In this document: one piece after another, positions 16,814-24,758 of the stretch
Layout of the letters: each line of letters starts with the position of its first letter
Position numbering within the stretch: position 1 is the stretch's first letter
Origin: Paenibacillus sp. H1-7
GTDB lineage: Bacteria > Bacillota > Bacilli > Paenibacillales > NBRC-103111
NCBI RefSeq assembly: GCF_022354825.1
Contig: NZ_CP031168.1
Location: 7,492,501 to 7,556,500 of the forward strand
DNA length: 64,000 nucleotides
Direction: 5' to 3'
Notes under the pieces: generated by a model
Told to the model about the DNA's origin: nothing
Databases searched by the model: none
What the model saw: only the letters and a program-made list of their open reading frames with translations
Position numbers and translations under genes: made by a program

Positions 16814-17737
16814 TTATTTATACTGCGGGATTAATTGCTCCCGCCTGTGAATGAACTTGTCCACCGCCATCGCGGCGATAGCCCCGTCGGCTGCGGCGAC
16901 AACCGCCTGTTTGACAGGCGATTTGCGCACTTCTCCGGCTCCGAACACGCCGGGCACCGGCGATTGCATATATTCGTCGAGCACCATGAAGCCGTTCTCG
17001 TCAAGCGGAACCTGATCCTTCAGGAAGTCGGTTCCCGGCTTGCTGCCCGAGAGAAAGACGAACACGCCGTCTACGTTTAGAAGCTGCTCTTCGCCGCTCG
17101 CCTGCTTTACGCGGACACCTTCCACATGTTGTTCTCCCACGATTTCCAAAGGGCGTGAGCGGAAGTACACATCCGTGTTCCCCATCTGCGGCAGCTCGGA
17201 TACCCCTTGCAGCTCCGCCCGGGGCACGATAAAGTGGATTTTCGCGGCGATTTTGTTCAGCGCAAGCACCTCATCCAACGCTTCCTCGGAATCGCCGATA
17301 ACAGCGATCTCCTTGCCCTGATAGAATGCTCCGTCGCAGGTGGCGCAGGTGCTCACCCCTCTGCCCAGCAGCTCCTCTTCGCCCTGCAGCATCCGGTTGC
17401 GCCCTTTGGAGCCGGTCGCAATAATGACCGCCTTTGCCTCGAACATGCCGTCGGCGGTGAACACATACTTCGTGTCCCCTTCCAGATCAACCGCCGTAAT
17501 GCTCGTCTGCTTGAACTCGGCGCCGAAGCTTGCCGCCTGGCTGCGAATCCGGTCCAGCAGCTCCTTGCCGCTCAGCTCCTCGGAGATTCCCGGATAGTTA
17601 GCGATCTTATGCGTAAGCGCGAGCGCTCCGGTACCCGGGGCCTTGTCCAGCACTAGCGTGGACAGACGCCCTCTCGCCGTATACACGGCTGCGGATGCCC
17701 CGGCCGGTCCGCCGCCGATAATAATGACATCGTACAT
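16814..17737 (-). CDS. Thioredoxin-reductase-like FAD/NAD(P)H oxidoreductase
   Basis: The start ATG 17737 is chosen because GAGGAGG lies just upstream; a longer reading to 17758 is possible. The 307-residue protein has the FAD dinucleotide motif IIIGGGPAGA at residues 5-14, the redox-active CATC at 131-134, and a second nucleotide fold near IAVIGDSEEALDE. These are the marks of low-molecular-weight thioredoxin reductase. The second motif (GDSEEA) departs from the usual GGGDSA form, so the pyridine nucleotide preference is uncertain. It heads the peroxiredoxin operon, behind six tandem regulator sites and a PerR-like box. It probably reduces the adjacent glutaredoxin-like protein. Confidence 0.9.
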   Translation of the reverse strand: MYDVIIIGGGPAGASAAVYTARGRLSTLVLDKAPGTGALALTHKIANYPGISEELSGKELLDRIRSQAASFGAEFKQTSITAVDLEGDTKYVFTADGMFEAKAVIIATGSKGRNRMLQGEEELLGRGVSTCATCDGAFYQGKEIAVIGDSEEALDEVLALNKIAAKIHFIVPRAELQGVSELPQMGNTDVYFRSRPLEIVGEQHVEGVRVKQASGEEQLLNVDGVFVFLSGSKPGTDFLKDQVPLDENGFMVLDEYMQSPVPGVFGAGEVRKSPVKQAVVAAADGAIAAMAVDKFIHRREQLIPQYK

Positions 17738-17780
17738 CCTCACTCCTCCTCTCATCATCCAACCTAATTTATATTTGAAC

Positions 17781-17795
17781 TTAAACTAAATCTAA
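17781..17795. promoter_or_regulatory. PerR-like box upstream of the reductase operon
   Basis: On the minus strand this reads TTAGATTTAGTTTAA. It differs by one base from TTAGATTTAGTCTAA upstream of the perR-type gene (19132-19146) and fits the 7-1-7 A/T-rich shape of PerR boxes. Confidence 0.55.
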
Positions 17796-17831
17796 ATAAC
17801 TTATAAATGAATACTACCATGGATAGGCTCC

Positions 17832-17897
17832 CCCATCATGAAGGTTTCGTGAAGCTCTAATTAAGGTTTCATGAAGGTCCGATGAAGATTTCATGAA
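17832..17897 (-). promoter_or_regulatory. Six tandem 11-bp operators (TTCATGAAACC type)
   Basis: On the minus strand six contiguous 11-bp units read TTCATGAAATC, TTCATCGGACC, TTCATGAAACC, TTAATTAGAGC, TTCACGAAACC and TTCATGATGGG. Hexamers repeating once per helical turn are the hallmark of OmpR/PhoB-family winged-helix regulators. Exactly such a regulator gene ends 70 bp away. The array lies about 95 bp upstream of the reductase start. Confidence 0.8.
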
Positions 17898-17913
17898 GAC
17901 AACGCCGCCCTGC

Positions 17914-17953
17914 AAAAAGCGGGTTTAGCGCACAATATGCGCTAAACCCGCTT
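17914..17953 (-). terminator. Strong terminator after the OmpR-family regulator gene
   Basis: AGCGGGTTTAGCGCA pairs with TGCGCTAAACCCGCT around a five-base loop. On the minus strand it is followed by TTTTTGC. It separates the regulator pair from the operator array and reductase operon. Confidence 0.9.
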
Positions 17954-17965
17954 GTCATGGAGAGG

Positions 17966-18712
17966 TCAATCGGCAAGCCGATAGCCTACTCCGCGTACTG
18001 TTTCAATATATTGCGGCGCCTTCGGATTATCCTTCAGCTTATGCCGCAAGCTTTTTACATGAACATCGACCGTATTGCTGCCTCCGAAGTACTGGTCTCC
18101 CCAGATGCGATCCATCATCTCTTGGCGGGACAGCACTGTCCCGTTCGTCTCCAGAAGCACCCTGAGCAGGTCGAATTCCGTCTTGGTCAGATCAACCCGG
18201 GCATTACCGAGGTGGACCGACATTTTCTTGAAATCGACGACCAGGTCTTTGCGCTGCACCTGGTCGGACCGTTCCTCGGGCTGCCTTCCGCTGCCCGACA
18301 GCAGCGATTGAATCCGCGGCAGCACCGCCTCCGCCGGTGCCGACCCTGCAGGCCATACTAGCGATTCGTCATAGGACGATGCAGCCTGCTGCTCCGACAG
18401 CTGCTCTGTCCTTTTGACCAGAAGCAGAGCAGGTGCGGTAATCGCAGCCGGACGGCTTCTCAGCTGGGACGTGCCGTAAGTTGCATCCATGATCAGCAAA
18501 TCGATCCGCAATGCGGCGAGCGCTTGTTCATCCAAATGATGAAATACCAGCACATCGTAGCATTTTGCCGTTAATTCCCGGACCAGCTCATGCAATGCAT
18601 GAGGGAACGGGCTAATGATTACAATCGAATGCGTGGTCTCGCAGTAAGCACCGATAGGCAAGTCCGCGTCGTTGGACCGAACGCTCACTTCTTCTCTGAA
18701 CTGCTGCTGCAT
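17966..18712 (-). CDS. Atypical OmpR-family winged-helix regulator
   Basis: The ATG at 18712 is preferred because AAAGGGGTG lies eight bases upstream; the frame overlaps the end of the perR-type gene by 28 bp. The C-terminal 95 residues of the 248-residue protein are a clear Trans_reg_C winged helix (TKTEFDLLRVLLETNGTVLS and VDVHVKSLRHKL, ending IETVRGVGYRL). The N-terminal domain has the length of a receiver. It keeps one Asp (LLIMDATYG) but lacks the acidic pair after strand 1 (IVIISPFPH). Phosphorylation is therefore doubtful, and no kinase gene is adjacent. It probably binds the six 11-bp repeats just downstream and controls the peroxiredoxin operon. Confidence 0.85.
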   Translation of the reverse strand: MQQQFREEVSVRSNDADLPIGAYCETTHSIVIISPFPHALHELVRELTAKCYDVLVFHHLDEQALAALRIDLLIMDATYGTSQLRSRPAAITAPALLLVKRTEQLSEQQAASSYDESLVWPAGSAPAEAVLPRIQSLLSGSGRQPEERSDQVQRKDLVVDFKKMSVHLGNARVDLTKTEFDLLRVLLETNGTVLSRQEMMDRIWGDQYFGGSNTVDVHVKSLRHKLKDNPKAPQYIETVRGVGYRLAD

Positions 18713-19086
18713 GCAGGGCACACCCCTTTCAGCAAAATATGTTCTTCCTCGACCTTATACCCCGTCTCCTCAGATACAGCTCGCGCCCATTCCGGCGGGA
18801 GATGAGTGAACACTTCGTCCACTTTGCCGCATACCCGGCATACGATATGCTGGTGATCCTCCGTCCGGGCATCGTATCGGCTCGCATCGCCCTCCAGCTT
18901 CAGCTCCCGGATCAACCCCTCCTCCGTCAAATAACGCAAGGAATTGTAGGTCGTAGCATAAGCGAATTGATGTCCGCGCTTGTTCAATCTCTCAATAATT
19001 TCGCCGGCCGTAGGATGATCCGCGCTCTCCATAATAATCTCATAAATCGCTTTGCGTTGGGGTGTAAGCTGTCCTTTTCTACTCAT
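18685..19086 (-). CDS. perR: Fur-family regulator, PerR type
   Basis: The 133-residue protein has the Fur-family winged helix (TPQRKAIYEIIMESADHPTA) and two structural zinc pairs, Cys 83/86 and Cys 123/126. The regulatory-metal ligands fit PerR: His 24, Asp 72 (SRYDART), His 78 and His 80 (EDHQH). The ligand equivalent to PerR Asp 104 is Glu 91, or Asp 90 by a one-residue shift. PerR senses peroxide through metal-catalysed histidine oxidation and represses peroxide-defence genes. Two A/T-rich palindromic boxes lie upstream, suggesting autoregulation, and the downstream genes are peroxide-defence genes. Fur or Zur are less likely alternatives. The start follows GGGGGGATCACG. Confidence 0.8.
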   Translation of the reverse strand: MSRKGQLTPQRKAIYEIIMESADHPTAGEIIERLNKRGHQFAYATTYNSLRYLTEEGLIRELKLEGDASRYDARTEDHQHIVCRVCGKVDEVFTHLPPEWARAVSEETGYKVEEEHILLKGVCPACSSSSEKK

Positions 19087-19114
19087 CGTGATCCCCCCGT
19101 TCTATCTGTTATAT

Positions 19115-19146
19115 TTAGATTAATTCTAATATTAGATTTAGTCTAA
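19115..19146. promoter_or_regulatory. Two PerR-like boxes upstream of perR
   Basis: TTAGATTAATTCTAA (19115-19129) and TTAGATTTAGTCTAA (19132-19146) lie side by side 30-60 bp before the perR start. Both have the A/T-rich inverted form of PerR boxes. Confidence 0.6.
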
Positions 19147-19204
19147 GTCAATATGTTTCTAGAAAATAGATCCCAGGTCCCTGCACCTGTGCAACACAAA
19201 TCCT

Positions 19205-19246
19205 AAAAGCAAACAGCCCGCCGCATCTATGCGGACAGAGCTGTTT
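19205..19246 (-). terminator. Terminator of the arsenic operon
   Basis: AAACAGC pairs with GCTGTTT around an inner CCGCAT/ATGCGG hairpin. On the minus strand it is followed by GCTTTTAGG. Confidence 0.6.
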
Positions 19247-19260
19247 CATACTCTACCGTA

Positions 19261-19701
19261 TTATTTATGATTCCCAAATAAGGCTTCCAATGCATCCCGC
19301 TGCGCAGGCTTAATGTTGACCTTGGGGCGAATCGCTTTGGCTGCCGCCTCAGCTTCGTCGATTGTTTTGTACATGCCCAGCTTCAGCAGCGTTCCCACGG
19401 CTACGGAACCGGCTCTTCCGCCTCCACCCGCACAATGAAACCCGACCTTTTTGCCGCTGTTGTATGCTTCTATCACATGATGTATCGCCTGCTGAAGCAG
19501 CTGGTCCTGAGGCTGCTCGGCGTTGTCCCCGAGAGGCACTCGAATCCATTCCACATGCGGTGCCGGATAAGCGCACTCCGTCGCCTCCGCGCGCAGATCA
19601 ACGATGACCTCTACGCCTTCATTGTTGATCATCCCCTCCGCATCCGCCGCTCCGCCAATAAAGATCCGGTCATCCACCAGGTTCTGGTATGGTTTGTTCA
19701 T
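19261..19701 (-). CDS. CX5R-type (dual-specificity-like) phosphatase at the end of the ars operon
   Basis: The 146-residue protein carries the cysteine-phosphatase loop HCAGGGGRAG, with Cys 90 and Arg 96, inside a small tyrosine/dual-specificity phosphatase fold. A plausible general acid lies in the VPLGDNAEQ region. Its ATG is four bases after the arsI stop and follows AAAGGAG, so it is translated with the ars genes. Such phosphatase-like proteins can act on phosphoproteins or phospho-metabolites. The link to arsenic is only by operon position; a role as an accessory arsenate reductase is possible but unsupported by the glycine-rich loop. Confidence 0.8.
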   Translation of the reverse strand: MNKPYQNLVDDRIFIGGAADAEGMINNEGVEVIVDLRAEATECAYPAPHVEWIRVPLGDNAEQPQDQLLQQAIHHVIEAYNSGKKVGFHCAGGGGRAGSVAVGTLLKLGMYKTIDEAEAAAKAIRPKVNIKPAQRDALEALFGNHK

Positions 19702-19705
19702 GGCT

Positions 19706-20179
19706 CTACTCCTTTGCTTGCCGGCTGAACGGCTTCCATTCCATCATCACGGGCTCGGACGGAGGAGCGCAGCACAAGGCAACGTCTCTCTCACCTGCGG
19801 ATTCAAATTCCGAATCTTCCTTGGTATAAAAGATTTCCCACGCATTTCCGTCCGGATCATGCACCCATACTTTGTCCTGAACCGCATAACAGCACGTAGT
19901 ATTCATCTCGTCGATCAATAGAAGCTTCGACTGGCGCAGCCGCTCGCCGATCGCAAGCACTTCCTCCGTGTTGTTCACCTGAAAGCCGAGATGGTTGAGC
20001 ACCCCGCCCTTATCGAAGGGCCGTACATTCAACGAAAAGTGCAGCGCCGGGCTATCCAGCTCGAACTTGGCATAATTGTCTTTCACTTTGGCCGGCTCCG
20101 TACCGAAAAAAGCACGGTAAAAATCCAACGACTTCTCCAGATCACTGCAGTTCAACGCGACATGCATACGTTTTATCAT
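19706..20179 (-). CDS. arsI: ArsI-type C-As lyase (glyoxalase/VOC fold)
   Basis: The 157-residue protein is a type I extradiol dioxygenase-fold member of the ArsI/CadI family. Metal ligands fit at His 6 (KRMHVALN), His of VLNHLGFQV and Glu of NAWEIFY. The conserved vicinal cysteines lie in NTTCCYAVQDKVWV. ArsI cleaves the carbon-arsenic bond of trivalent organoarsenicals such as methylarsonous acid, releasing arsenite for export by the adjacent pump. A further CC near the C-terminus could also bind arsenic. It follows arsC by 12 bp. CadI-type cadmium-induced proteins are the close alternative. Confidence 0.92.
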   Translation of the reverse strand: MIKRMHVALNCSDLEKSLDFYRAFFGTEPAKVKDNYAKFELDSPALHFSLNVRPFDKGGVLNHLGFQVNNTEEVLAIGERLRQSKLLLIDEMNTTCCYAVQDKVWVHDPDGNAWEIFYTKEDSEFESAGERDVALCCAPPSEPVMMEWKPFSRQAKE

Positions 20180-20192
20180 CGTAATCCCCTCC

Positions 20193-20618
20193 TTATTTGC
20201 CTTCCGTTAAAAATTGCTCGATCCGCCGTTTGATGCTGTCGCGAACCTCGCGAAATTGATTCATAATCTCCTCTTCGCTGCCTGTCGCTTTGGCCGGGTC
20301 GTCAAAACCCCAGTGCCATTTCACCACACTGTTGTTGGAAATAACGGGACAATGCTCATCGGCATGGCCGCACAGCGTAATGACGTAATCCGCGCGGTTC
20401 AGCAGCTCCAGAGACAAGACGTCGGATGTATTCACGCTAATATCCACGCCGTCCTCCTTCATCACCTGAACGGCCCGAGGATTGAGCCCATGCACCTCCA
20501 GACCGGCGCTCCGCACCTCATAGCGGTCCCCGCCTAACGACTGTAAAAAACCGTCCGCCATTTGGCTTCTGCAAGAGTTTCCTGTGCACAAAAAATAAAC
20601 GAAAGGCTTCGCATTCAT
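20193..20618 (-). CDS. arsC: Arsenate reductase, thioredoxin-coupled (LMW-phosphatase type)
   Basis: The ATG at 20618 is the true start; the frame is open well upstream but there it runs inside arsB. The 141-residue protein has the P-loop CTGNSCRS, with nucleophile Cys 11. The two further redox cysteines 83 and 90 lie in TLCGHADEHCPV, the triple-cysteine relay of the S. aureus pI258/B. subtilis ArsC class. It reduces arsenate to arsenite using thioredoxin. It lies between arsB and arsI in the operon. The ribosome binding site AAAAGGAGC is ten bases upstream. Confidence 0.96.
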   Translation of the reverse strand: MNAKPFVYFLCTGNSCRSQMADGFLQSLGGDRYEVRSAGLEVHGLNPRAVQVMKEDGVDISVNTSDVLSLELLNRADYVITLCGHADEHCPVISNNSVVKWHWGFDDPAKATGSEEEIMNQFREVRDSIKRRIEQFLTEGK

Positions 20619-20656
20619 GCTTGGATCGGCTCCTTTTATTATCAAATGAGAATGAA

Positions 20657-22066
20657 CTAAACACCTTGATGTCTGCCTTTGGCTTGCTTCGTCAGCACAG
20701 CTTTGGCAATTAAGGAAACCGCTGTGACAGCTGCCGTAACTGCCGCAATATAGAGCCAAATGCTTGCATGAAGCGTCTGAATGAAATACAGCCATAAATA
20801 AAGCCCTGTAAGAGTTATAAACAAAGTCGGGACCGTTAAAATAACGCCGATTTTGAAATAGTAGCCCCAGCCGATCTTGACGTCTTTTTTGGCTAATACG
20901 TGCATCCACAGCAAGGTCGCGAGCGAACCGATCGGAGTGATTTTGGGACCGAGATCCGAACCGATGACATTGGCATAAATGAGCGCTTCCCTCACAACGC
21001 CTTCCGTCTGTGTCCCGTGAATGGCCAGGGCGCCGATCATCACCGTCGGCAAATTGTTCATCACGGAGGATAAAATAGCCGCGATAAAGCCTGTACCCGC
21101 CGCCGCCGCGAACAGCCCCTTATCCGCAACAAACTGGATAACGCCGCCCAGCGCATCCGTCAAGCCCGCATTTTTCAAGCCATAGACGACGACATACATG
21201 CCGATGGAGAAAACAACGATGGTCCATGGCGCTTCCTTAATCAGCCGCTTCGTTTGAATCACCGGGCTTTTGCGCGCGGCAAGCAGCAGCACTATCGCAG
21301 CAACGCCTGCAATGATCGATACCGGAACGGACAGAAATTCACTCAAGAAGTAAGCCGCCATTAATACCGCCAGAATGACCCACGACAGCCGAAACAGCGC
21401 TTTATCCTTTATCGCATCATTAGGATTCTTGAGCTGGTCCGAGCGGTAGGAGTCAGGTATGCTTTTGCGAAAATATAGATATAATACGAGTAAACTGGCG
21501 GCGATGGCAAAAAAGTTCGGCACGATCATCCGGCTCGCATATTCCGCAAATCCGATGCCGAAATAATCGGCTGAGACAATGTTGACCAGATTGCTTATGA
21601 CGAGCGGAAACGACGCGGTATCAGCTATAAAGCCGCTTGCCATAATAAACGGCAGGATCATCGCCTTTTCGAACCGAAGCTCCCGAACCATCGCAAGAAC
21701 GATCGGCGTCATAATGAGCGCCGCTCCGTCATTCGCGAACAAAGCGGACACCGCTGCGCCCAACAGGACAATATAAACGAACATCAGCATACCGTTGCCC
21801 TTCGCCAAACGGGCCATATGTAATGCAGCCCACTCAAATAATCCGATCTCGTCCAGTACGAGAGAAATAAAGATGATGCCTACAAACGCCAATGTGGCGT
21901 TCCACACGATGCCGGTTACCGTACCGACGTCCGAGAAGCTGACGATCCCGCACAATAGAGCCAAAATGGCGCCGCCCGTCGCGGACCAGCCGATGCTTAA
22001 TCCTTTGGGCTGCCAAATAACAAACGTTAAAGTAATTAGAAAAATAACAAACGCAAGCCACGCCAT
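20657..22066 (-). CDS. arsB: Arsenite efflux pump ArsB
   Basis: The 469-residue protein is built of about 11-12 hydrophobic helices and is similar to the ArsB/NhaD ion transporter superfamily. Family-typical segments include LFANDGAALIMTPIVLAMV and the repeat-related SSVMNNLPTVMIGALAIHG (the paired N-D/N-N hairpin motifs). It exports arsenite across the cytoplasmic membrane. It starts 22 bp after arsR and precedes arsC by 38 bp. No arsA ATPase is present, so it should work as a secondary transporter driven by membrane potential. Confidence 0.95.
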   Translation of the reverse strand: MAWLAFVIFLITLTFVIWQPKGLSIGWSATGGAILALLCGIVSFSDVGTVTGIVWNATLAFVGIIFISLVLDEIGLFEWAALHMARLAKGNGMLMFVYIVLLGAAVSALFANDGAALIMTPIVLAMVRELRFEKAMILPFIMASGFIADTASFPLVISNLVNIVSADYFGIGFAEYASRMIVPNFFAIAASLLVLYLYFRKSIPDSYRSDQLKNPNDAIKDKALFRLSWVILAVLMAAYFLSEFLSVPVSIIAGVAAIVLLLAARKSPVIQTKRLIKEAPWTIVVFSIGMYVVVYGLKNAGLTDALGGVIQFVADKGLFAAAAGTGFIAAILSSVMNNLPTVMIGALAIHGTQTEGVVREALIYANVIGSDLGPKITPIGSLATLLWMHVLAKKDVKIGWGYYFKIGVILTVPTLFITLTGLYLWLYFIQTLHASIWLYIAAVTAAVTAVSLIAKAVLTKQAKGRHQGV

Positions 22067-22088
22067 GCGTATAACTCCTCCACTCTAT

Positions 22089-22400
22089 TCAGCAACAACG
22101 ATTCGACGATGAGAATTCCCCATGAATGGAGGGAATTTGGTTAAGCACCTCCCGAAACGGCGGATTGTCCTCCACTTTCAAGGAGTAATATATCCATTGC
22201 CCTTTCCGGTTTTCGTTAACCAGCCCGCCTGCCTTTAACTTCCTTAAATGCTGGCTAACTCCTGGCTGCGAAATACCGACATGATCCACGATATCGCAGA
22301 CGCATAGCTCCCGGTCCTTCAGAAGGCCGACGATCGTCAGCCTCGTCTTGTCCCCTAGCAGTTTAAACAGCTCCGCCATTTCTTGGATCGGATCCTCCAT
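22089..22400 (-). CDS. arsR: ArsR/SmtB-family arsenic-responsive repressor
   Basis: The 103-residue winged-helix protein has the arsenic/antimony-binding ELCVCDI motif (Cys 33 and Cys 35) at the start of the metal helix, followed by the recognition helix QPGVSQHLRKLKAGGLV. A terminal CC could be a third ligand pair. ArsR dimers block the operon until arsenite binds. It is the first gene of the operon, and an A/T-rich inverted repeat that could be its operator lies 36-74 bp upstream. Confidence 0.95.
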   Translation of the reverse strand: MEDPIQEMAELFKLLGDKTRLTIVGLLKDRELCVCDIVDHVGISQPGVSQHLRKLKAGGLVNENRKGQWIYYSLKVEDNPPFREVLNQIPSIHGEFSSSNRCC

Positions 22401-22435
22401 TGTAACGTTACACCTCGCTCCGCTCTTTAACTATA

Positions 22436-22474
22436 CAATTAATATATAACGATTCACTTATATAATCAATTACT
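22436..22474. promoter_or_regulatory. Probable ArsR operator
   Basis: AATTAATATATAA and TTATATAATCAATT form an imperfect inverted repeat around CGATTCAC. This is the usual shape of ArsR/SmtB operators, placed over the likely promoter of arsR. Confidence 0.55.
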
Positions 22475-22535
22475 TATTTATAATTTACAAAAATATAATC
22501 AGAAGGCTATGTTTAATCTTAATGTTGATTTTTGA

Positions 22536-22570
22536 CAAAAAAGAAAACCACCCTATTGTGAAAGGCGGTT
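22536..22570 (-). terminator. Terminator downstream of the small membrane protein gene
   Basis: On the minus strand AACCGCC pairs with GGTGGTT (one G-U pair), followed by TTCTTTTTTG. Confidence 0.75.
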
Positions 22571-22617
22571 AATATTGAGCTATCGTATCCCGTTAGATAA
22601 AAAGCTCTTTTTTACTC

Positions 22618-22920
22618 TCACACTTTTATATTGAAATAAATTGCTTGAAATACCCACACTTCGAAAAGTAGATAATAAATTGCAATTGTGATTAAACAAA
22701 TTTTCGTGTTTAATTTAGTGATTGCTTTATAGAGAAGGAACCAGAAATAGAAGAATATTATGGGCAGAGCTACATGATATAAGATGAGTTCCTTTAATGG
22801 CAAATTTACGGGTGGGTCAGAACCTTCTCCAACAATAGAAAAGTCAATAATGAATGCATCGATTAACCCGTAAAAGATGGTAAGAAAAAGAATTGGTAAA
22901 GACCTAAAGAAATATTTCAT
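22618..22920 (-). CDS. Small hydrophobic membrane protein (100 aa)
   Basis: The 100-residue product is almost entirely hydrophobic, with about three membrane helices (RSLPILFLTIFYGLIDAFII, ILYHVALPIIFFYFWFLLY and ICLITIAIYYLLFEVWVF). The ATG at 22920 follows GGGTGGC. Base composition is much more A/T-rich than its neighbours, as is the adjacent decayed insertion sequence, which suggests recent acquisition. I do not recognise a family. It ends 48 bp before a good terminator, which supports it being a real transcribed gene. Confidence 0.6.
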   Translation of the reverse strand: MKYFFRSLPILFLTIFYGLIDAFIIDFSIVGEGSDPPVNLPLKELILYHVALPIIFFYFWFLLYKAITKLNTKICLITIAIYYLLFEVWVFQAIYFNIKV

Positions 22921-23044
22921 GTAGCCACCCGATTCGTGTTAATGTTACAAACAGACTGTTAGTCTATGATGCAAAAAAGTATGTTTTTGAGAACATTTTA
23001 CCACATTTTTTTGTGGGTGTAATTGCATTAAACTGCCAGTTAGT

Positions 23045-24092
23045 TCAGCATGAAAAGGCTGTTCGTCGTAGTTTGATGTTGGTCTCGTTTACAGTAAATA
23101 GGCAAGAATCGACTAGCATATTTTTCTTATTCGCAGCCGTATTCTCATATTCCTTACTGTCAATATAACGGAACCAAGCCAAATAGTGCTGCAAATATTT
23201 GGTTGCAACACCATTGAAACGGTCAATCCAGCGTTTCAAACGGCTATGGTAGCTGTTGACATTCTGAATATGGTAAACACCTCTTACACGCTGTTTCCCT
23301 TCGGACTTAAAGCGGTAATGGTCTAATCCTTTTGTCTTCGCATAAGAACTGAATGCCCTCCACGAATCGGTACAAAGCACGTTTGACTCTGTTAAATGAC
23401 TGCCAATTACTTCGTCCAGTTTCGTAGTCCGAATACGCCCACGCCCAAGAAAGCCAGAGAAAGTCATCTTCTGGCGGTCGCGGGCGACCAATACGCATAT
23501 TTGGTCGTTGCTGATTCCGCGATATTTAGCTTTGCCGCCGCGTTTACGCGACTTTCGTTCGGATATGTTCCGTTTACCCTTTTCAGAGTACAGGAAATAG
23601 GTCTCGTCCATCTCGACAATCCCCATGGAATGATTCGGTTGGAATTTGTTTCAGAGCTACAAGAATCTTATGCCTCCAGAAAAACAAGGTTACGTGTGTC
23701 ACCTCATCATTTAAGAGCTCGGCACATTTCCTAAGAGAAAAGCCAGAAATTATGCACTCGATGAATCTAGCCCATAAATGAGGTCTCCGTGTACGTTGAA
23801 GAGGGGTATTGGTGAGGTCGTTGAATGTTTGAAGGCAAGATTTACAACGGTACCGTAGGCGTTTTACCTCCCAGTGCGCGTTTTAATCACGTATTTTCCA
23901 AAACGCACGACAGCGTGATTATTGCAGTAGGGGCAGACTAAACCAGCTTTATGTTTTTGCTCCTGAATTTCATCAATTGCACGAATTGGAGCCGCAAGTC
24001 CTTTAGTTCTTGGACTCTAAAAAGTATATAAGTTCGAGCTTGCCTCTTTCATCTAAGGCATCCGCGAGCTTCTTCAATTCCTTCAAATCCAT
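23045..24092 (-). pseudogene. Decayed IS1595-family (ISXO2-like) transposase, three frameshifts
   Basis: Joining frames gives one transposase of about 349 codons. It starts MDLKELKKLADALDERGKLE at ATG 24092, and shifts frame after FLES. It continues with PRTKGLAAPIRAIDEIQEQK and the zinc ribbon CPYC, shifts near 23900, and continues with CKSC and TFNDLTNTPL. It shifts again near 23630 into the catalytic ISXO2-like domain (MGIVEMDETYF, SNVLCTDSWRAF, VNSYHSRLKRWI). The last part alone is a 193-codon open frame. The catalytic DDE/N residues look intact in that part, but the protein cannot be made whole. I could not find convincing terminal inverted repeats. It interrupts a run of A/T-rich accessory genes. 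Confidence 0.85.
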
Positions 24093-24213
24093 AGGTAACC
24101 ATCTCCGAGTCACGATTGTTACCTAAATTATAGAACATTAGTTCGTAACATTCAATTATCAACATTAGGAAATAACATAGCCAATCAGAAAAAGACTCTC
24201 TGCATCTTTTAAC

Positions 24214-24268
24214 ATAAAAAAGACAGCGCAAGCTTCGAACTAATAATAAAGCTCGGAGTCCCACTGTC
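24214..24268 (-). terminator. Terminator downstream of the zinc-ribbon protein gene
   Basis: GACAG pairs with CTGTC, with an inner GAGCTT/AAGCTT arm. On the minus strand the second arm is followed by TTTTTTATG. Confidence 0.65.
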
Positions 24269-24328
24269 TTATTTGCTTATTAAACTGCTGAGGATGCCGC
24301 GGTCAGATCCCTTGGCTGCCATAGTTCC

Positions 24329-24703
24329 TTACATCTTTAGAGTCAAATTCCTTAACAATAGCTCTCCTTCGGATTTGAACCGTTTATTGTTGCTTATAAA
24401 AGCTTCTACCTCGGATAATTTCGCCGGCCTATACCCCGGACCGCCGCATCCACAGGAATGATAAGTAAACCCGTTGCGATAAAGAAGCTCAACCTTCGAC
24501 CACTGTTTCAGGTCGTTTTGCCGCGGCGCCTGAAAATCGTGTCCCATATCCTTCATTGTTTCGCTGCATTGCGGGCATTTATACTGTCTATTGTTACGTT
24601 CGCCTTCTTCCAAGTCATAATTGGAAGTTTGTTTGAATACTTTCCTACAATGAAAACAAGCATAGATGTCCTTGTAAGGCCCGTATATTGCGTATCTACA
24701 CAT
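24329..24703 (-). CDS. Zinc-ribbon hypothetical protein
   Basis: The ATG at 24703 has GAGG upstream and is preferred to a GTG at 24712. The 124-residue product begins MCRYAIYGPYKDIYACFHCR and carries two CxxC pairs (ACFHCRKVF and KCPQCSETM) that should hold one zinc. A later Cys/Gly cluster (HSCGCGGPGYRP) may be a second metal site. The rest is short and soluble. I do not recognise a function; the zinc ribbon suggests nucleic-acid or protein binding. It is followed by a terminator and stands apart from the transposase remnant. Confidence 0.7.
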   Translation of the reverse strand: MCRYAIYGPYKDIYACFHCRKVFKQTSNYDLEEGERNNRQYKCPQCSETMKDMGHDFQAPRQNDLKQWSKVELLYRNGFTYHSCGCGGPGYRPAKLSEVEAFISNNKRFKSEGELLLRNLTLKM

Positions 24704-24758
24704 TAATATCACATCCTCATTGGGCTCGCTTTGTTCTGGGTAAGCTTACGTCGTTACT

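Noticed and set aside
20619..20909. N-terminal extension of arsC to 238 residues
   Set aside because: The extension lies inside arsB in another frame. The ATG at 20618 has its own ribosome binding site and gives the normal length of the family.
24049..24264. 71-codon minus-strand frame
   Set aside because: It overlaps the terminator and the transposase start region in another frame. The transposase N-terminus (MDLKELKK...) is the better reading.
23045..24268. Terminal inverted repeats of the IS element
   Set aside because: I compared the ends by eye and found no convincing matching pair, so the element borders are left undefined.
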